Below, one piece after another: positions 1-5,072 of a stretch of DNA of 5,375 bases (its first letter is position 1; the number at the start of each line of letters is the position of its first letter). This stretch comes from Betaproteobacteria bacterium (GTDB lineage: Bacteria; Pseudomonadota; Gammaproteobacteria; Burkholderiales; Ferrovaceae). A program made the position numbers and the translations under genes. The stretch lies in assembly GCA_028870615.1 (NCBI GenBank), contig JAGWPH010000128.1, forward strand, positions 1 through 5,375, read 5' to 3'. The notes under the pieces are model-generated. The model worked only from the letters and a program-made list of their open reading frames with translations, searched no databases and was not told the origin of the DNA.

Positions 1-85
1 ATTGTGATTGTGTGAATTGCTTGACCTCTGGCTCCGTTGCTTCTTCTTGTAGGAATAGCGCGCCGTCTTTTGGTTTATTTTCCAT
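1..85 (-). CDS. Hypothetical acidic protein, N-terminal part only
   Basis: A leftward reading frame starts with ATG at 85-83 and stays open to the window edge, giving 28 residues that begin MENKPKDGALFLQ. A Shine-Dalgarno GGAG (CTCC on the plus strand at 92-95) lies six bases before the start, which supports this ATG. The visible part is rich in Glu, Gln and Lys and looks soluble, with no signal peptide or membrane segment. It is the only gene in the window on the minus strand and diverges from the terminase cassette, so it probably belongs to a separate transcription unit. I do not recognise a family, and its length and function cannot be judged because it runs off the window. Confidence 0.6.
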   Translation of the reverse strand, partial: MENKPKDGALFLQEEATEPEVKQFTQSQ

Positions 86-97
86 GACAATCTCCGT

Positions 98-126
98 TTG
101 TTAGAATTGCAGGCACACATTACCAT
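98..126 (+). promoter_or_regulatory. Weak candidate promoter for the terminase cassette
   Basis: TTGTTA (98-103), a 17-base spacer and TACCAT (121-126) each match the sigma70 consensus at 4/6 positions. A start near 133 would precede the AAGGA Shine-Dalgarno (144-148) of the first rightward gene. The element overlaps the leftward promoter, so the two could compete. The match is weak, and the genes may instead be transcribed some other way, for example by a phage polymerase. Confidence 0.25.
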
Positions 127-145
127 ATCAGCAAATCAAAGTCAA
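117..145 (-). promoter_or_regulatory. Putative sigma70-type promoter for the leftward gene
   Basis: Read on the minus strand, a TTGACT box (140-145) is followed after 17 bases by TAATGT (117-122), preceded by TG at the extended -10 position. Transcription would begin near 110, leaving about 25 bases before the ATG at 85. The -35 match is 5/6. The -10 match is only 3/6, but the extended TGG compensates. This is inferred from sequence alone. Confidence 0.4.
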
Positions 146-155
146 GGATTATTTT

Positions 156-326
156 ATGAATGTCAGAATCGGCAGAACACAGCGCCATGTAATTATTCTT
201 GCAACCATTCAGGCTTATGAAGATGCCGCCAAGATTGCAACATTGACCAGCCCGGAAGCCGGGTATCAGATTCGTCTGGCCGCACAAAAAATGCGCCAGA
301 AGGCGCAGGACGAAGGCTTGATATGA
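156..326 (+). CDS. Small hypothetical protein, first gene of the terminase cassette
   Basis: This 56-residue frame begins MNVRIGRTQRHVIIL and ends QKAQDEGLI. The start is supported by AAGGA at 144-148, seven bases before the ATG. The product is basic at the N-terminus, probably mostly helical, with an Ala/Gln/Lys-rich C-terminal half (about residues 36-56) and no clear membrane segment. Its stop overlaps the next start as ATGA (323-326), and the next gene overlaps the terminase in the same way, so the three are probably translationally coupled. It sits where many phages carry a small terminase subunit, but it is far shorter than that family (usually well over 100 residues), and I do not recognise it. 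A role in packaging is only an inference from position. Confidence 0.7.
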   Translation: MNVRIGRTQRHVIILATIQAYEDAAKIATLTSPEAGYQIRLAAQKMRQKAQDEGLI

Positions 327-499
327 AACACATCAAACGCCTTCCGCGTAATGAGCGAGAGCGTTTTCGTGCATGGCTTATCGCGCATCCAGAAATGGCC
401 AAACGAACACTGGAACAGCTTATCACGCGCAATGATGCGCACGACAACGCGGTGACACGCGAGCATATTAAAATTTTGCATGAAGTGGTCGGCGCATGA
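323..499 (+). CDS. Small hypothetical protein directly upstream of the large terminase
   Basis: A 58-residue frame beginning MKHIKRLPRNERERF. AAGG at 313-316 lies six bases before the ATG, and the start overlaps the preceding stop. The protein is strongly charged: a basic N-terminus (KHIKRLPRNERERFR, residues 2-16), then a predicted helical stretch including PEMAKRTLEQLITR. Such composition fits a small nucleic-acid or protein-binding helical protein, but no named domain is visible. Its stop TGA overlaps the terminase ATG (496-499), and the terminase start has only a weak Shine-Dalgarno, so this gene may control terminase translation by coupling. It could be a reduced small-terminase-like partner, but that is speculative. 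Confidence 0.72.
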   Translation: MKHIKRLPRNERERFRAWLIAHPEMAKRTLEQLITRNDAHDNAVTREHIKILHEVVGA

Positions 500-1839
500 C
501 ATTCCGACTGACCGCCAAACAACAAGAAGCCAATACGCTAATTGCCGGGCCAGCAAAGTACATTTTGCTGTATGGCGGCTCGCGCTCGGCCAAAACCTTT
601 ACGCATATCAGGGCTATTGTGACGCGCGCCCTGCTCGCACCCGGCTCGCGCCATGCGGTTTTGGGGTTCCGGCAGAATCGCATTATACAAGCAATTGTGC
701 TGGACACGTTCCCCAAGGTGCTCAAGCTATGCTTTCCGAATGCTGGCGGAACCTATGATAAGCAGAAGGCCTATCATACATTTCCCAACGGCAGCGAGGT
801 CTGGTTTGGTGGGCTGGATGATGCGGAACGGTCTGAAAAGGTGCTTGGGCTTGAACATGCGACAATCTTGCTTAATGAATGCTCGCAAATCAGCAATGAT
901 ACACGGCAGACCGTAGAAACACGGCTGGCACAAAAAGTGATGATTAAGGTTCCGGGCCAACCAGAGCGCGAGCTGCGCCTGAAAATGTTGTTTGATGAAA
1001 ACCCGCCAAAAAAATCACACTGGACATACAAGCTCTTCACCAAAAAAATCAACCCTGACGATGGTAGGCCGCTCGCTCATCCAGAGGCATACGTGAGCCT
1101 GCAAATGAACCCGATTGACAACGTAGAGAATCTGGCAGCGGGGTATATGGAGTCCCTGAACAATCTTGGTGCGGCAAAACGCAGGCGGTTCCGTGATGGC
1201 GAATATGGTGACGCCAACCCAAACCAGCTATTCGATGAAGATAATTTTGAAAAGTACCGCGTGCTGGATATAGACGAGCTGCCAGACATGGTGCGCATTG
1301 TGGTTGCAGTTGACCCATCAGGTTCAGGTGACACAGACAACGAAGACAACGACGCCATTGGTATTGCCGTGGCAGGGCTTGGTGTGGATGGCATTGCTTA
1401 TGCCATTGAAGACAGAACCGTGAAAGCGGGCCCGGCAACATGGGGGCGCGTTGCAACCGGAGCATACGAGCACCACGACGCCGACTGCGTAGTTGGCGAA
1501 CAGAATTATGGCGGGGAAATGGTCAGGTTTGTTATTCGCACAGCCAACCCAAGAGTACCATACAAGAAGGTTACTGCGACGCGCGGCAAGGTGGTCAGGG
1601 CTGAGCCAGTGGCCGCCCTGTATGCCCAAGGCAAGGTCAGGCATGTTGGGTATTTGCGTGATCTGGAAGACGAACTGGTGGGCTTTACCACAAACGGGTA
1701 TGAAGGTGAAAAATCGCCCAACAGGGCCGACGCCCTGATATGGGCAATCTACGCATTGTTTCCGGCGCTTACCAAGCCCAAAGCAGAAGAAGTGCCATAT
1801 GAGCCGGACGAGCCGCTTGATAGCGGAGCGGGGTACTGA
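496..1839 (+). CDS. terL: Phage terminase large subunit (packaging ATPase and nuclease)
   Basis: This 447-residue protein is the motor that cuts concatemeric phage DNA and pumps it through the portal into the prohead. The N-terminal ATPase domain shows a Walker A motif GGSRSAKT at residues 27-34 and a Walker B-like ATILLNECSQI with the catalytic Glu at 128. Asn127 replaces the usual Asp, a variant I have seen in phage terminases. The C-terminal RNase H-like nuclease domain shows the three expected acidic positions: Asp273 in VAVDPSGSGD, Glu335 in VVGEQNYGG and Asp412 in NRADALIWAIYALF. Length is normal for the family, and both domains look intact. The ATG overlaps the previous stop (ATGA), and upstream only a weak purine run is present, suggesting coupled translation. 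The acidic, Pro-rich tail (KAEEVPYEPDEP) is probably flexible. No portal gene follows directly, which is unusual. Confidence 0.95.
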   Translation: MTFRLTAKQQEANTLIAGPAKYILLYGGSRSAKTFTHIRAIVTRALLAPGSRHAVLGFRQNRIIQAIVLDTFPKVLKLCFPNAGGTYDKQKAYHTFPNGSEVWFGGLDDAERSEKVLGLEHATILLNECSQISNDTRQTVETRLAQKVMIKVPGQPERELRLKMLFDENPPKKSHWTYKLFTKKINPDDGRPLAHPEAYVSLQMNPIDNVENLAAGYMESLNNLGAAKRRRFRDGEYGDANPNQLFDEDNFEKYRVLDIDELPDMVRIVVAVDPSGSGDTDNEDNDAIGIAVAGLGVDGIAYAIEDRTVKAGPATWGRVATGAYEHHDADCVVGEQNYGGEMVRFVIRTANPRVPYKKVTATRGKVVRAEPVAALYAQGKVRHVGYLRDLEDELVGFTTNGYEGEKSPNRADALIWAIYALFPALTKPKAEEVPYEPDEPLDSGAGY

Positions 1840-1861
1840 CAAAATTTTACTTGCATTTTGT
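1839..1861. repeat. Inverted repeat across the tRNA promoter -35 region
   Basis: ACAAAAT at 1839-1845 and its exact reverse complement ATTTTGT at 1855-1861 flank a nine-base loop, starting on the last base of the terminase stop codon. The right arm overlaps the -35 box at 1851-1856. It has no GC-rich stem or T-run, so it is not a convincing terminator. It could be an operator, or just chance in AT-rich sequence. Confidence 0.35.
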
Positions 1862-1879
1862 GCTGATTTGTGTTATACT
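1851..1879 (+). promoter_or_regulatory. Promoter for the tRNA pair and probably the tail module
   Basis: TTGCAT (1851-1856), a 17-base spacer and TATACT (1874-1879, 5/6 match) preceded by TG form an extended -10 sigma70-type promoter. Transcription would start near 1886, leaving a leader of about 14 bases before the first tRNA. The hexamer TTATAC is repeated in tandem at 1873-1884, so a second overlapping -10 is possible. No terminator separates the tRNAs from the genes at 2103 onward, so the promoter may also serve the tail genes. Confidence 0.55.
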
Positions 1880-1899
1880 TATACGTTGCATAAAAATAT

Positions 1900-1971
1900 C
1901 GCGGATTAGCTCAGAGGCAGAGCAGAAGACCCATAATCTTTTGGCCGATGGTTCGAGTCCATCATCCGCAA
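1900..1971 (+). tRNA. tRNA with CAU anticodon (Met type, partly initiator-like)
   Basis: A full cloverleaf can be drawn by hand. The acceptor has six pairs (1901-1906 with 1964-1969) plus C1/A72 facing each other unpaired. The D stem GCTC/GAGC (1909-1912 and 1920-1923) closes a seven-base loop. The anticodon stem GAAGA/TCTTT has one G-U pair, and its loop CCCATAA carries the CAT anticodon at 1932-1934. The T stem GATGG/CCATC is perfect, with loop TTCGAGT. The unpaired C1/A72 with A73 matches bacterial initiator tRNA. However, the D stem has C11-G24, and the three G-C pairs of the initiator anticodon stem are missing. Position 33 is C instead of U. The 3' end continues as CCG, so the terminal A of CCA is not encoded. 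CAU tRNAs can also be isoleucine tRNAs modified to lysidine, so the amino acid identity is uncertain. Confidence 0.85.
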
Positions 1972-1978
1972 CCGATTT

Positions 1979-2052
1979 GCGTTCATAGTTCAACGATAGA
2001 ACCGCTGGCCTCCAACTAGACAATGAAAGTTCAACTCTTTCTGAACGCTCCA
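1979..2052 (+). tRNA. tRNA-Gly with UCC anticodon, CCA encoded
   Basis: This second cloverleaf starts seven bases after the first ends. The acceptor GCGTTCA/TGAACGC (1979-1985 with 2042-2048) has seven perfect pairs, followed by T73 and an encoded CCA at 2050-2052. The D stem GTTC/GAAC is perfect, with loop AACGATA. The anticodon stem GCTGG/CTAGA has a G-U pair and an outer G-A mismatch, and its loop CCTCCAA gives anticodon TCC at 2011-2013. The T stem GAAAG/CTTTC is perfect, with loop TTCAACT. The GCG start, T73 and TTCA in the D arm fit glycine tRNAs. It would read GGA and probably GGG codons. Position 33 is C, as in its neighbour, and the usual GG of the D loop is reduced to GA. The two tRNAs are probably one transcript. 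Confidence 0.87.
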
Positions 2053-2060
2053 AACAATAC

Positions 2061-2074
2061 CTCGCAGGTGCGAG
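2061..2074 (+). other. Small hairpin just after the tRNA genes
   Basis: CTCGC (2061-2065) and GCGAG (2070-2074) form a five-pair stem with the loop AGGT, nine bases after the CCA of the glycine tRNA. The sequence that follows is ATAACAATAAA, with no T-run, so this is not a typical rho-independent terminator. It may mark the 3' trailer for tRNA processing or protect the downstream mRNA end. Confidence 0.35.
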
Positions 2075-2102
2075 CATAACAATAAATGGCTGGTTTGTCA
2101 AT

Positions 2103-2270
2103 ATGAACAAAAAATTTGGCTGGCTGATGATATTCGTCAGCGGATTTTTTGTTGCGATCAATCTGGCAGAATTGTTGCCGCATGATGGCGGGCTAAATGC
2201 GGGATGGGGTAAGCTCATAACAGCACTGATTATCGGTGCTGTTGGTGTTTTCTGGTGCCGAAAAGAATAA
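2103..2270 (+). CDS. Small membrane protein, function unknown
   Basis: A 55-residue frame beginning MNKKFGWLMIFVSGFF. It has two hydrophobic stretches, about residues 6-25 and 37-52, separated by a short polar loop (PHDGGLNAGWGK), and basic residues at both ends. It therefore probably crosses the inner membrane twice as a hairpin. The ribosome binding site before the ATG is poor, so initiation may be weak or coupled to a six-codon ATG frame at 2086-2106 whose stop overlaps this start as ATGA. It lies between the tRNAs and the tail fibre gene and ends 18 bases before the fibre start. Size and topology resemble small holin-like or envelope-acting phage proteins, but no family is recognisable and no endolysin is nearby. 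Confidence 0.65.
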   Translation: MNKKFGWLMIFVSGFFVAINLAELLPHDGGLNAGWGKLITALIIGAVGVFWCRKE

Positions 2271-2288
2271 TCATAAGGGGCGGCAGTA

Positions 2289-4016
2289 ATGGCAAATGAC
2301 TTTTATACACACGGCGGCTATCCGGTTCAAAATGCGAACGGCGCGTCCGCTGATGCACGGGCTGAATTTGATGCGATAGTTGCTGGATTCAATAAGATGC
2401 CAGCACTGGTTGCATCTGCGCTCAGGATTGTGCGCGTCAACGCTGGTGCCACAGCACTGGAATCTGTAACACCAGCAACAGCCGGCATTGTGATGGCAGA
2501 CGGCTCTGTGCCGATGGCGGCAAACCTCCCCATGGGCGGCAACAAAATCACCGGATTGGGGGCCGCTACCGTCGCTGGCGATGCAGTGCGTTATGAGCAG
2601 GGTGGAACCGTAGCCATGGTGGAAACACATGCAGCTGTATCCAAGGCCACGCCGGTTGATGCAGATGAGCTGCCACTTGCAGATAGTGCCGCCACATTCG
2701 GGCTTAAAAAACTCACGTGGGCAAATCTCAAGGCCACGCTCAAGACTTATTTTGACACGCTATATCCTGTGGCACCCAACATTCACGCGGCACCAAGCAA
2801 GGCCACTCCGGTTGACGCAGATGAAATTGGCGGCACAGACAGCGCGTCCAGCTTTTCGCTCATACGCATTACGTGGGCCAATACCAAGGCTACCCTCAAA
2901 ACCTACTTCGATACACTGTACGCATCGTTGGCCGGGGCTACTTTTACTGGCTTGGTTAATTTCAAAACTGGCGCAAACATTGCGTCTGCTGCCACGCTGA
3001 ATTTGTCAACCGCTGGCGGCAATACGGTGCACATTACTGGCACGACCGCGACATCTGCTGTCACCATGAACAACGGCGAATGGGTGTTGTGCATTGCAGA
3101 TGGGGCGTGGCCATTAACCTATCATGCTACGAATAACAAGCTCAATACGGGTGGGACAAATTATACCTGTGCGGTAGGTGATCGGGTATTTTATTATTAT
3201 GATGGCACGACTGTTTATGGTGAGATTGTGCGACAGGATGGTTCCATAAACAGCACGGCCTCACTGCGCCTGCCATCATTTACGACTACTCAAGCATCCA
3301 GCGCATTGACAACCAGCATGCCGGCGCATGTGCTGGACTTTAGAAACGCCACCGCCACCACCGGAACGCCAGCTACGGCATTGTGCACACCAGCCGATCT
3401 AGTAGTGCCGGCTACCTCGAACCTAGGCATGCTGGCCACCACGGTCAGCAACCGACTGGCTATTTTGGAGGCATACAATAGCGGAGCACCAGTATTATGT
3501 ATTGCCAATACGGCTGGTGGCCTACAGCTTGATGAAACAAATTTAATTAGCCCAACCACCATTGGTGCGTCATCCAACTCTAACACCGTCATTTATTCTG
3601 CCGTTGCCTGTGCGGCCAACTCTCCATATCGTGTGATTGGATTTGTAGATGTGGTATTTACCACAGGCACCGGATGGAGCTCGCCTACACTGGTACAGCC
3701 TGCCGGTGGCAACGCGCTGACCGCGATGGGCAGTATAGGTTATGGGCAGACGCAGGGAGTGCAAACCAGAATATCCGGTATTACATATTACAACCCCGGC
3801 AAAGCTTTCTGGCTGCACGTTTACGTAACCAGCAGCACAACGACACCGAGCACAACTATATCCATCAATGGTGGCACGGCGACCCACATGTATATGCCTG
3901 CGTGTGGTGGCGGTGGTGCAGTTACGGCGGCAGGGGTGTTCTTGGTGCCAGCTAACTGTAGCTACGTCTTGACCGATGCGAACGTCACGAGCAGAACAAC
4001 AACCGAATATCGTTAA
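2289..4016 (+). CDS. Tail fibre-like protein (putative host-recognition protein)
   Basis: A 575-residue structural protein. The start is well supported by AAGGGG at 2275-2280, eight bases before the ATG. The N-terminus FYTHGGYP...ADARAEFDAIVAGFNKMP (residues 5-38) is of a type common at the start of phage tail fibre proteins. The stretch MGGNKITGLGAAT...DAVRYEQ (82-104) is the recurring fibre repeat motif. Residues 114-159 and 166-211 are two copies of a 46-residue unit (SKATPVDADE...TLKTYFDTLY). The remainder is rich in Thr, Ser, Ala, Gly and Asn, as expected for a beta-structured trimeric fibre. The C-terminal part (about 430-575) includes a Gly cluster (ACGGGGAV) and probably forms the receptor-binding tip. 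The next gene looks like its accessory partner. Which receptor it binds cannot be told. Confidence 0.85.
   Translation: MANDFYTHGGYPVQNANGASADARAEFDAIVAGFNKMPALVASALRIVRVNAGATALESVTPATAGIVMADGSVPMAANLPMGGNKITGLGAATVAGDAVRYEQGGTVAMVETHAAVSKATPVDADELPLADSAATFGLKKLTWANLKATLKTYFDTLYPVAPNIHAAPSKATPVDADEIGGTDSASSFSLIRITWANTKATLKTYFDTLYASLAGATFTGLVNFKTGANIASAATLNLSTAGGNTVHITGTTATSAVTMNNGEWVLCIADGAWPLTYHATNNKLNTGGTNYTCAVGDRVFYYYDGTTVYGEIVRQDGSINSTASLRLPSFTTTQASSALTTSMPAHVLDFRNATATTGTPATALCTPADLVVPATSNLGMLATTVSNRLAILEAYNSGAPVLCIANTAGGLQLDETNLISPTTIGASSNSNTVIYSAVACAANSPYRVIGFVDVVFTTGTGWSSPTLVQPAGGNALTAMGSIGYGQTQGVQTRISGITYYNPGKAFWLHVYVTSSTTTPSTTISINGGTATHMYMPACGGGGAVTAAGVFLVPANCSYVLTDANVTSRTTTEYR
2628..2921 (+). 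repeat. Tandem duplication of a 46-codon unit in the tail fibre gene
   Basis: The copies lie at 2628-2765 and 2784-2921, separated by 18 bases encoding PVAPNI. The edges are strongly conserved in protein (HAA-SKATPVDADE and ATLKTYFDTLY), while the centre differs (LPLADSAATFGLKK against IGGTDSASSFSLIR). Many nucleotide differences in the conserved parts are silent, so the duplication is not recent and the protein sequence has been maintained. Confidence 0.85.
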
Positions 4017-4027
4017 AAGGAAAAATC

Positions 4028-4390
4028 ATGCCGCATTACAAAGACCAGCAAAACAGACTTCACTTTTTGGATTCCACGGAGCATGAATATATGCTGCCTG
4101 CCGGTTGCGTCCCGATCACGGATGAGGAAGCGGCGATATTGAGCGCGCCTCCTCAGCCTACGGTTCAACAACGGCGCGATGCGGTACAGGCACAGATTGA
4201 CGCGCTGGAACGCACACAGATCATGCCGCGCATCACGCGCGAAGCATTGTTGCTGCTGGCAGTACAAACAGGCGCTTCTATGGGGCTGACAGAACCAGAA
4301 ATTTATGCTGTCAATATTGGATACCACAAGCTGAAAGATTTTGACAATACCATCGTGGCATTGCGCGCACAAAAGGACTCGATAGCATGA
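4028..4390 (+). CDS. Tail fibre accessory or assembly-type protein
   Basis: A 120-residue protein following the fibre gene by 11 bases, with an AAAAGG ribosome site (4015-4020) seven to eight bases before the ATG. The N-terminus (MPHYKDQQNRLHFLDSTEHEY, then LPAGCVPITDEEAAIL, about residues 1-38) has the pattern seen in phage proteins encoded just downstream of tail fibres: a short sequence mentioning a product's own value, then PxGCVxITDEEA. A Pro-rich linker (APPQPT) leads to a helical region (about 46-120) with QQRRDAVQAQIDALERTQIMPRITREALLLL. Such genes are usually annotated as tail fibre assembly or tail accessory proteins, acting as chaperones or fibre-associated components. Exact function is inferred from position and similarity of style. 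Its stop overlaps the next start (ATGA at 4387-4390). Confidence 0.7.
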   Translation: MPHYKDQQNRLHFLDSTEHEYMLPAGCVPITDEEAAILSAPPQPTVQQRRDAVQAQIDALERTQIMPRITREALLLLAVQTGASMGLTEPEIYAVNIGYHKLKDFDNTIVALRAQKDSIA

Positions 4391-4722
4391 TTGTGCTATA
4401 CACGCTTGGGTTGATGAACCTATGCTGGATTTATTTTTTGGCCATCATGCACCTGCGCGACGCCAAGGATGCCGGGCGCATTACAAAAGCAGTCATGCCT
4501 CTTGGCTATTTCAACCTGCTGATCGGGCTCATACTGGATGTTGCGGTGAACGTTCTTGTCATGTCGGTGCTGTTGCTGGAATTTCCGCATGAATTGCTGA
4601 CCACGGCACGCCTCAATAGGCATATCAAGAGCGGCAGCGGATGGCGCAAAGCAATAGCATTGTGGTTTTGCCATAACATGCTGTCAACGTTTGACTCGAC
4701 GCAGAGACATTGCGGGGAATGA
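4387..4722 (+). CDS. Phage membrane protein, two transmembrane segments
   Basis: A 111-residue protein whose ATG overlaps the previous stop. AAAAGGA at 4371-4377 provides a ribosome site nine bases upstream. It has hydrophobic segments at about residues 2-20 and 37-64, a charged cytoplasm-type loop between them (HLRDAKDAGRITK), and a conserved-looking soluble C-terminus (ELLTTARLNRHIKSG, then WRKAIALWFCHNMLSTFD, about 69-103) ending in His-Cys. I recall this C-terminal pattern (TTARLxRH, then WFC, then FD) in small proteins of other proteobacterial phages, but no function is known to me. It forms a pair with the next membrane protein, one base apart, which suggests a joint role at the inner membrane. 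Confidence 0.8.
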   Translation: MIVLYTLGLMNLCWIYFLAIMHLRDAKDAGRITKAVMPLGYFNLLIGLILDVAVNVLVMSVLLLEFPHELLTTARLNRHIKSGSGWRKAIALWFCHNMLSTFDSTQRHCGE

Positions 4723-4723
4723 T

Positions 4724-4894
4724 ATGTGGCAGAACATTTGTGAAATGATTGGCGTAATGGTGATGGCGGCGTTGATGGCCGGAGCCGTGACATGCTGGAT
4801 ATTGTGGGCGCTCGTGACAGAGCTGATTATGTTGCCTGTGAGCTTGTGCGTATGGTTGAAAACCGGAAAGTGGCCGGCCCCATTTTGGTCATAA
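4724..4894 (+). CDS. Small membrane protein, function unknown
   Basis: A 56-residue protein beginning MWQNICEMIGVMV. The frame is open from an upstream ATG at 4691, but that start lies inside the preceding gene and lacks a ribosome site. The ATG at 4724 has GGGGA at 4713-4717 six bases upstream and begins one base after the previous stop, so I chose it. Almost the whole protein is hydrophobic (about residues 8-46), enough for one long or two short membrane spans, ending in a basic, aromatic tail (KTGKWPAPFW). It is probably co-translated with the neighbouring membrane protein. The role is unknown. A holin-type function is possible from size alone, but unsupported. Confidence 0.68.
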   Translation: MWQNICEMIGVMVMAALMAGAVTCWILWALVTELIMLPVSLCVWLKTGKWPAPFWS

Positions 4895-4897
4895 GGT

Positions 4898-5071
4898 ATG
4901 CAGGATGTCAGCAAGCATATTCCTGCAATACTCAGGATTGCCAAGCCGCATCATCGTGGCGGCCAATATTGGATGAACGAGCAGGAATTGATAGAGTTTG
5001 CCCGGCAAATATTTCTGCTTGGCAGTGATTCTCACGTAATGCACATAGCATACAAACAGAAGGGAAAGTGA
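4898..5071 (+). CDS. Small hypothetical phage protein
   Basis: A 57-residue frame beginning MQDVSKHIPAILRIAK and ending AYKQKGK. It starts three bases after the previous stop and ends one base before the next gene, so it fills the gap exactly. The ribosome site is poor: AAGG lies almost next to the ATG, so initiation probably depends on ribosomes finishing the upstream gene. The protein is soluble, with a basic His-rich segment (KPHHRGGQYW, about residues 16-25) and a predicted helix (NEQELIEFARQIF, 27-39). An internal ATG at codon 26 is an alternative start. I do not recognise a family. Confidence 0.55.
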   Translation: MQDVSKHIPAILRIAKPHHRGGQYWMNEQELIEFARQIFLLGSDSHVMHIAYKQKGK

Positions 5072-5072
5072 A

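Noticed and set aside
1049..1842. Long minus-strand frames (138 and 172 codons) inside the terminase
   Set aside because: They lie entirely opposite a well-supported gene with all its catalytic motifs. Their Cys/His/Arg-rich composition is typical of shadow frames.
1839..1861. Rho-independent terminator after the terminase gene
   Set aside because: The stem is seven A-T-rich pairs with a nine-base loop and no following T-run, so it is too weak to call a terminator.
1900..2052. tRNA genes as a phage attachment site remnant
   Set aside because: Both tRNAs are complete, lie in the middle of late phage genes with no integrase nearby, and no duplicated tRNA end was seen in the window.
1847..2218. 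123-codon minus-strand frame over the tRNA region
   Set aside because: It runs antisense through both tRNA genes and the start of the small membrane gene. Text such as VADDGLEPSA is typical of mistranslated antisense tRNA. No ribosome site or domain was seen.
2629..3000. 123-codon plus-strand frame inside the tail fibre gene
   Set aside because: It is frame-shifted over the duplicated unit. Its Arg/Pro/Leu-rich composition without a domain suggests a shadow of the fibre frame.
4691..4723. Upstream ATG extending the small membrane protein by 11 residues (MTRRRDIAGND)
   Set aside because: It begins within the preceding gene without a ribosome site, whereas the ATG at 4724 has GGGGA at a good distance and follows the previous stop by one base.
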